NCBI RefSeq assembly: GCF_003987345.1
Contig: NZ_PIPP01000002.1
Coordinates: forward strand, 248,001-312,000
Length of the DNA: 64,000 bases
Reading direction: 5' to 3'
Source: Aliidiomarina shirensis
GTDB lineage: Bacteria; Pseudomonadota; Gammaproteobacteria; Enterobacterales; Alteromonadaceae
Position 1 is the first letter of the stretch; every line of letters begins with the position of its first letter. Below are positions 60,683 through 64,000 of this stretch, one piece after another. Made by a program: the position numbers and the translations under genes. The notes under the pieces are model-generated. The model saw only the letters and a program-made list of their open reading frames with translations, did not search any database and had not been told where the DNA came from.

Positions 60683-62044
60683 ATGCAACCAAGCGAACAG
60701 AACAGCGGCAACCAACGGCAGATTTTTACGGTGGCACGCCTGAACAGTGAAGTACGCCGGCTTTTGGAATCACAATGGGGTTCGGTTTGGTTACTTGGTG
60801 AGATTTCAAATTTCTCCGCGCCCGGCTCCGGGCACTGGTATTTCAGTTTAAAAGATAAAGATGCACAAATTCGCGCGGCCATGTTTCGTGGTAACAATAC
60901 TCGAGTAAAACTTCGGCCGGCCAACGGCATGCAAGTGTTAGTGCGTGGCCGTTTAAGTTTGTATGAACCTAGAGGTGATTACCAGCTTATCATTGATCAG
61001 CTTGAGCCCGCCGGTGAAGGGCTGTTACAACAGCAATACGAAGCCTTAAAGCGGCAGTTAAACGCCGAAGGATTATTTTCTGCCGAGAACAAACTGCCCC
61101 TGCCCAGCCCTATCCGCACGTTGGGAATTATTACTTCGCCCACTGGCGCTGCTATTCGTGATGTATTAAGTGTCCTCAAGCGCCGAGATCCGGATCTGAA
61201 CGTGATTATTTACCCAACACAGGTACAAGGTGCCACGGCTGCTGGGCAAATCCGCCAAGCGTTAGCTACTGCACTAGCGCGCAACGAAGTCGATGCACTA
61301 TTACTAACGCGTGGTGGCGGTTCATTAGAGGATATGTGGTGTTTCAATGATGAGGCATTAGCTCGCGACATCGCCGCAGCGAGTATTCCAACCATTAGTG
61401 CGGTTGGCCACGAAGTTGATTTTTGTATTGCTGATTTTGTCGCCGATGTTCGCGCAGCAACGCCTTCGGCGGCTGCTGAATTAGTGAGCCAAGACCGCAG
61501 TGAGTACTTACGTTTACTAACGCAAATGAAGTTACGATTACAGCGCAGCTGGCAACAGTATAGACAACAACAGGCATTGCATTTACAGCATATTCAGCGC
61601 CGCTTAGTGCCATTAAATCCGCAACAACGCTTACAAACCAAGGCCCAACAACTTGATGAGTTCAACGCTCGTTTGCAACGCTCTCTGCGCCGAAACTTGC
61701 AGAGTTCTGAGCAACAGCAAGCACAGTTGCAACAGCGTTTGCTACGAGTAAGCCCCGCGTTTCGTATTGAAAAAGAAAGCTTACTACGTGCCCAATTACA
61801 GCAACGTTCAATCAAAGCTATTACGTTGCACTTGAACCGTGCCAACACGCGCATGCAATCAAATCAGCAAGCACTAGGCCTGGTCAGCCCACTACAAACT
61901 CTAGAACGCGGCTACACCATAAGCTTCGATGAAGCTGGCAACATTGTTCGTAGTGCCGAACACTTTAAAACCGGCGATCAAATGCACACCCGCTTCGCCA
62001 ACGGCGAAATCCTCAGCCGCATCGAATCCATTAAACCCCGGTAG
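60683..62044 (+). CDS. xseA: Exonuclease VII large subunit
   Basis: A 453-residue protein. The N-terminal OB-fold (FTVARLNSEVRRLLES...GEISNF) is followed by the catalytic core (about 125-310; ITSPTGAAIRDVLSVLKRRDP, LLTRGGGSLEDMWCFNDE, GHEVDFCIADFVADVRAATPSAAAEL). A long coiled coil (about 310-400) and the C-terminal LERGYTI segment complete it. With XseB it degrades single-stranded DNA to oligonucleotides. The small-subunit gene is not nearby. Confidence 0.97.
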   Translation: MQPSEQNSGNQRQIFTVARLNSEVRRLLESQWGSVWLLGEISNFSAPGSGHWYFSLKDKDAQIRAAMFRGNNTRVKLRPANGMQVLVRGRLSLYEPRGDYQLIIDQLEPAGEGLLQQQYEALKRQLNAEGLFSAENKLPLPSPIRTLGIITSPTGAAIRDVLSVLKRRDPDLNVIIYPTQVQGATAAGQIRQALATALARNEVDALLLTRGGGSLEDMWCFNDEALARDIAAASIPTISAVGHEVDFCIADFVADVRAATPSAAAELVSQDRSEYLRLLTQMKLRLQRSWQQYRQQQALHLQHIQRRLVPLNPQQRLQTKAQQLDEFNARLQRSLRRNLQSSEQQQAQLQQRLLRVSPAFRIEKESLLRAQLQQRSIKAITLHLNRANTRMQSNQQALGLVSPLQTLERGYTISFDEAGNIVRSAEHFKTGDQMHTRFANGEILSRIESIKPR

Positions 62045-62203
62045 ACTGGCTTGTGGCCATAACAGCTTCATTGCGCTATAAGCACTCCCCTGTCAGAGAC
62101 GCCGTAAACCCATCCCTGGGGGCTTGGCTGCCGCATCCATGCGGCAGACACTCTGACAGGGGAATGCTTACATCACAAATGCTGTTACGGCCACAAGCCT
62201 CTG
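62044..62203 (-). repeat. Family-2 palindromic element I
   Basis: The core (about 62099-62150) is read on the minus strand, with CCGCATGGATGCGG and CCCCCAGGGATGGG hairpins. Complementary arms are 62048-62098 and 62151-62199 (for example CTCCCCTGTCAGAG... with CTCTGACAGGGGA, and the outer GGCTTGTGGCC with GGCCACAAGCC). It begins at the xseA stop codon. The orientation is sense for mscS readthrough. Confidence 0.82.
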
Positions 62204-62261
62204 GATATTTCAGCTAAGTTGCTTCGAGTTGTGTTTCGGGGTGGGAGATGTGCGTTGGCGG

Positions 62262-62406
62262 GGGATGACTAAACGCGGTTTGGGTAGGCTAATTGCTGAT
62301 ATCGGGTGTCTGCCGCAGGGATGCGGCAGACAAGCCCCAAGGATGGGTTTACGGCGTCCCGATATTAGCGATTAGCCTGCCCGAACTTTAAGCGTTTAGG
62401 CGTCCC
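62262..62406 (+). repeat. Family-2 palindromic element J
   Basis: The plus-strand core (about 62307-62357) has CCGCAGGGATGCGG and CCCCAAGGATGGG hairpins. Arms are 62262-62306 and 62358-62406 (GGCTAATTGCTGATATCGGG with CCCGATATTAGCGATTAGCC). It lies opposite in orientation to element I, 58 bp away, together filling most of the 410-bp gap between xseA and mscS. Confidence 0.82.
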
Positions 62407-62454
62407 TGAAAACCATAACCGGCCCCTCAATAAAGCCTCAGCTACAAGGCTCGA

Positions 62455-63324
62455 TTACTTCTGTTCGAGTTTCTCGGGGTTAACTATGCGGAGTTCGCTT
62501 ACTTCGCCTTCTGGGTGGTGTAAGTGTACATCCATTTGTGGGTAAGGAATGCCAATGCCATTTGCATCTAGGGCGTTCTTTATGCGTTCCATGCTATCCC
62601 AATACATTGGCCAGTAATCTTCGCTCTTAACCCATGGGCGAACGATGAAATCTACCGAGGAATCGTTCAGCGCGGTAACCGAAACGCGTGGTGCAGGATC
62701 TGTTAACATGCGCTCATCCGAGCTAATAACTTCCATCAATACTTCTTTGGTTTTCTTTAAATCAGCATTGTAAGAAACACCAATTACCATATCGACACGG
62801 CGAATCGGCTCCTGCGAGAAGTTGGTAATTTCATTCCCGGTAATCCGTGAGTTAGGCACCATCACGATCTTGTTGTCCGGCGTTTTAAGAATGGTAATGA
62901 ACAGCTCAATACGTTCTACAGTACCCGCGATACCGCCTGCATCAACATAATCGCCTGATTTGAAAGGGCGATAGATCATGATTAGAACGCCCGAGGCAAA
63001 GTTTGAAAGCGAACCTTGCAGAGCTAAACCTACGGCTAAACCGGCAGCACCCAAGATGGCAATAAACGACGTGGTTTGCACGCCTACATGCGAAAGCGCC
63101 ATTAACAGTGAAGCAATGATGATAATGGTGCGGATGATGCCTGCCATAAAGGAAACTACGGCGTTATCAATTTTGCTTTTATGTAAACGCTTTTTCATGC
63201 CGCTGGTAAGTATGCGTGATATCACGAAACCACCAATAACAATGGCCAGTGCTACTATAAATTTACCCGCAAACAATAAAATTGCTTCTTGGTTTTCAGC
63301 GAGCCAGTTCAGAGCTTGGTCCAT
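62455..63324 (-). CDS. mscS: Small-conductance mechanosensitive channel (MscS)
   Basis: A 289-residue MscS channel with three membrane helices. The pore helix TM3 carries the Ala/Gly pattern ILGAAGLAVGLALQGSLSNFASGVLIM (about 94-120). The cytoplasmic beta and alpha-beta domains form the vestibule (YRPFKSGDYVDAGGIAGTVE). It opens on hypo-osmotic shock to release solutes, fitting a marine or halotolerant organism. Length is close to Escherichia coli MscS. Confidence 0.95.
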   Translation of the reverse strand: MDQALNWLAENQEAILLFAGKFIVALAIVIGGFVISRILTSGMKKRLHKSKIDNAVVSFMAGIIRTIIIIASLLMALSHVGVQTTSFIAILGAAGLAVGLALQGSLSNFASGVLIMIYRPFKSGDYVDAGGIAGTVERIELFITILKTPDNKIVMVPNSRITGNEITNFSQEPIRRVDMVIGVSYNADLKKTKEVLMEVISSDERMLTDPAPRVSVTALNDSSVDFIVRPWVKSEDYWPMYWDSMERIKNALDANGIGIPYPQMDVHLHHPEGEVSELRIVNPEKLEQK

Positions 63325-63358
63325 ATTTAAATCCTTCTCGATTAAAAAATTTCAAATA

Positions 63359-64000
63359 TTATAGCCGGAAATTAAAATATCTTCGACCTTGGCTATCAGC
63401 CTGCCCAAGCCATTGCAGTAGATCCCGTATTCCCTGCGGTGCTCCGTCTCTTGGCGCAATGCCAATGCGTAGATCGATTCCCGTAGGTGCTACGTTGCCA
63501 TTTACACTTAACCCGAGCAGGTTATCTTCCGGCATTGCTATTGCTATACGGCCTTCACTACATCCTAGATTAGTTTCGTAATCACCAAGGTTTTCCCAAC
63601 GGGCGCCAAATTGAGCTTGTACTTGAACCGCTATCACTTGCCCTACGAGTGCATTACACACAGGGCTACCCAATTCGAAATCGGAAATGCGCATACTTAC
63701 GCCGCCTTGTAGTGGAATTGGCGAAGAAACAGGGCTCAATACCAGTATATTTTCTAAATCCGCCCCAAAACTCGCGTCGCGTACCTTGATTGCATTTGCA
63801 CTCGCTTGAACTTGGGCTTGGCCTTGCAAAATATTATTGGGATGACGGGGAATATCAATATCGGCGGTTGCGCGTAAGCGCACTAAATCAGCGGCTTTCA
63901 AACGCCAGCCTACATCGTGGAAAGATAGACCTTGGCTTTCTACCCGTTCAATCGAACCACGCCAAATGGTGCCGTCAACTCGGCCGATAGTTACATTGTC
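63359..64000 (-). CDS. gspN: Type II secretion system protein N (3' part)
   Basis: A frame open from the window edge (64000) to the stop at 63359 encodes about 213 residues of the C-terminal portion of GspN. It begins DNVTIGRVDGTIWRGSIERV and includes GWRLKAADLVRLRATADIDIP, the beta-rich GspN pattern. GspN is a bitopic inner-membrane accessory of type II secretion. The internal start suggested at 63901 is a TTG within the frame and not the gene start. A two-cysteine pair (VCNAL, NLGCSEG) may form a disulfide. The rest of the gsp operon is expected beyond 64000. Confidence 0.88.
   Translation of the reverse strand, partial: DNVTIGRVDGTIWRGSIERVESQGLSFHDVGWRLKAADLVRLRATADIDIPRHPNNILQGQAQVQASANAIKVRDASFGADLENILVLSPVSSPIPLQGGVSMRISDFELGSPVCNALVGQVIAVQVQAQFGARWENLGDYETNLGCSEGRIAIAMPEDNLLGLSVNGNVAPTGIDLRIGIAPRDGAPQGIRDLLQWLGQADSQGRRYFNFRL

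Overview
The window is a stretch of a gammaproteobacterial chromosome. Gene content and order (ruvCAB-ybgC-tolQ, cmoAB, complete ccmABCDEFGHI, rpsT/murJ/ribF/ileS/lspA/fkpB/ispH, the acs-crbR-selO-crbS-actP acetate block, guaBA/xseA, gspN) and the protein character point to the Alteromonadales, most likely an Idiomarinaceae-type marine bacterium. That placement is inference from gene order and protein style; no 16S rRNA or tRNA gene was seen. Almost everything is conserved housekeeping DNA with tight operons. No prophage, insertion sequence, CRISPR array or integron was found.

Layout. 1-6 kb (minus): tolQ (cut by the window edge), ybgC, ruvB, ruvA, ruvC, yebC, aspS, with a probable small RNA gene (about 949-1116, plus strand) between ybgC and ruvB. 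6-10 kb: a sensor diguanylate cyclase divergent from the tRNA-modifying pair cmoA-cmoB. 10-13 kb: galU converging on an RssB-like response regulator. 13-21 kb: cytochrome c maturation operon ccmABCDEFGHI, with the lipoprotein gene mlaA coupled to its end. 21-32 kb: four minor pseudopilins, ispH-fkpB-lspA-ileS-ribF, an unrecognised membrane-anchored protein, murJ, and divergent rpsT. 32-46 kb: a solitary acyl carrier protein, a DnaQ-like exonuclease, a cNMP/CBS/DUF294 signalling protein, a sodium:solute symporter with its DUF4212 partner, the CrbS hybrid kinase, selO, the CrbR regulator, acs and a divergent porin; this forms an acetate uptake, activation and control block. 46-49 kb: smrA and an alkaline phosphatase. 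49-64 kb: purL, mltF, tadA, an NhaC-type antiporter, guaA, guaB, xseA, a MscS channel and the 3' part of gspN.

The most unusual feature lies in the longer intergenic gaps (11.3-11.9, 32.5-32.8, 48.9-49.1, 58.4-58.9 and 62.0-62.4 kb). They hold about ten copies of two families of large palindromic elements. In family 1 the geometry is fixed: box GCGCGAGC (one T-ended variant), a 24-nt stem arm, a conserved 55-nt core, the complementary 24-nt arm, then box GYGGAAGC. The arms differ from copy to copy yet remain self-complementary within each copy. The cores of both families carry two small hairpins whose loops match the CsrA/RsmA recognition consensus CANGGAYG, 19-22 nt apart. Outer arms run into, and partly copy, the 3' ends of neighbouring genes (purL, rssB-like, guaB, galU). 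I cannot match these elements to a named system from memory. They are the best candidate here for something undescribed.

A second regulatory signal is an inverted repeat TRGAC-N4-GTCTA found once between acs and the porin gene and once between the symporter operon and crbS. It is a candidate CrbR operator tying the acetate block together.
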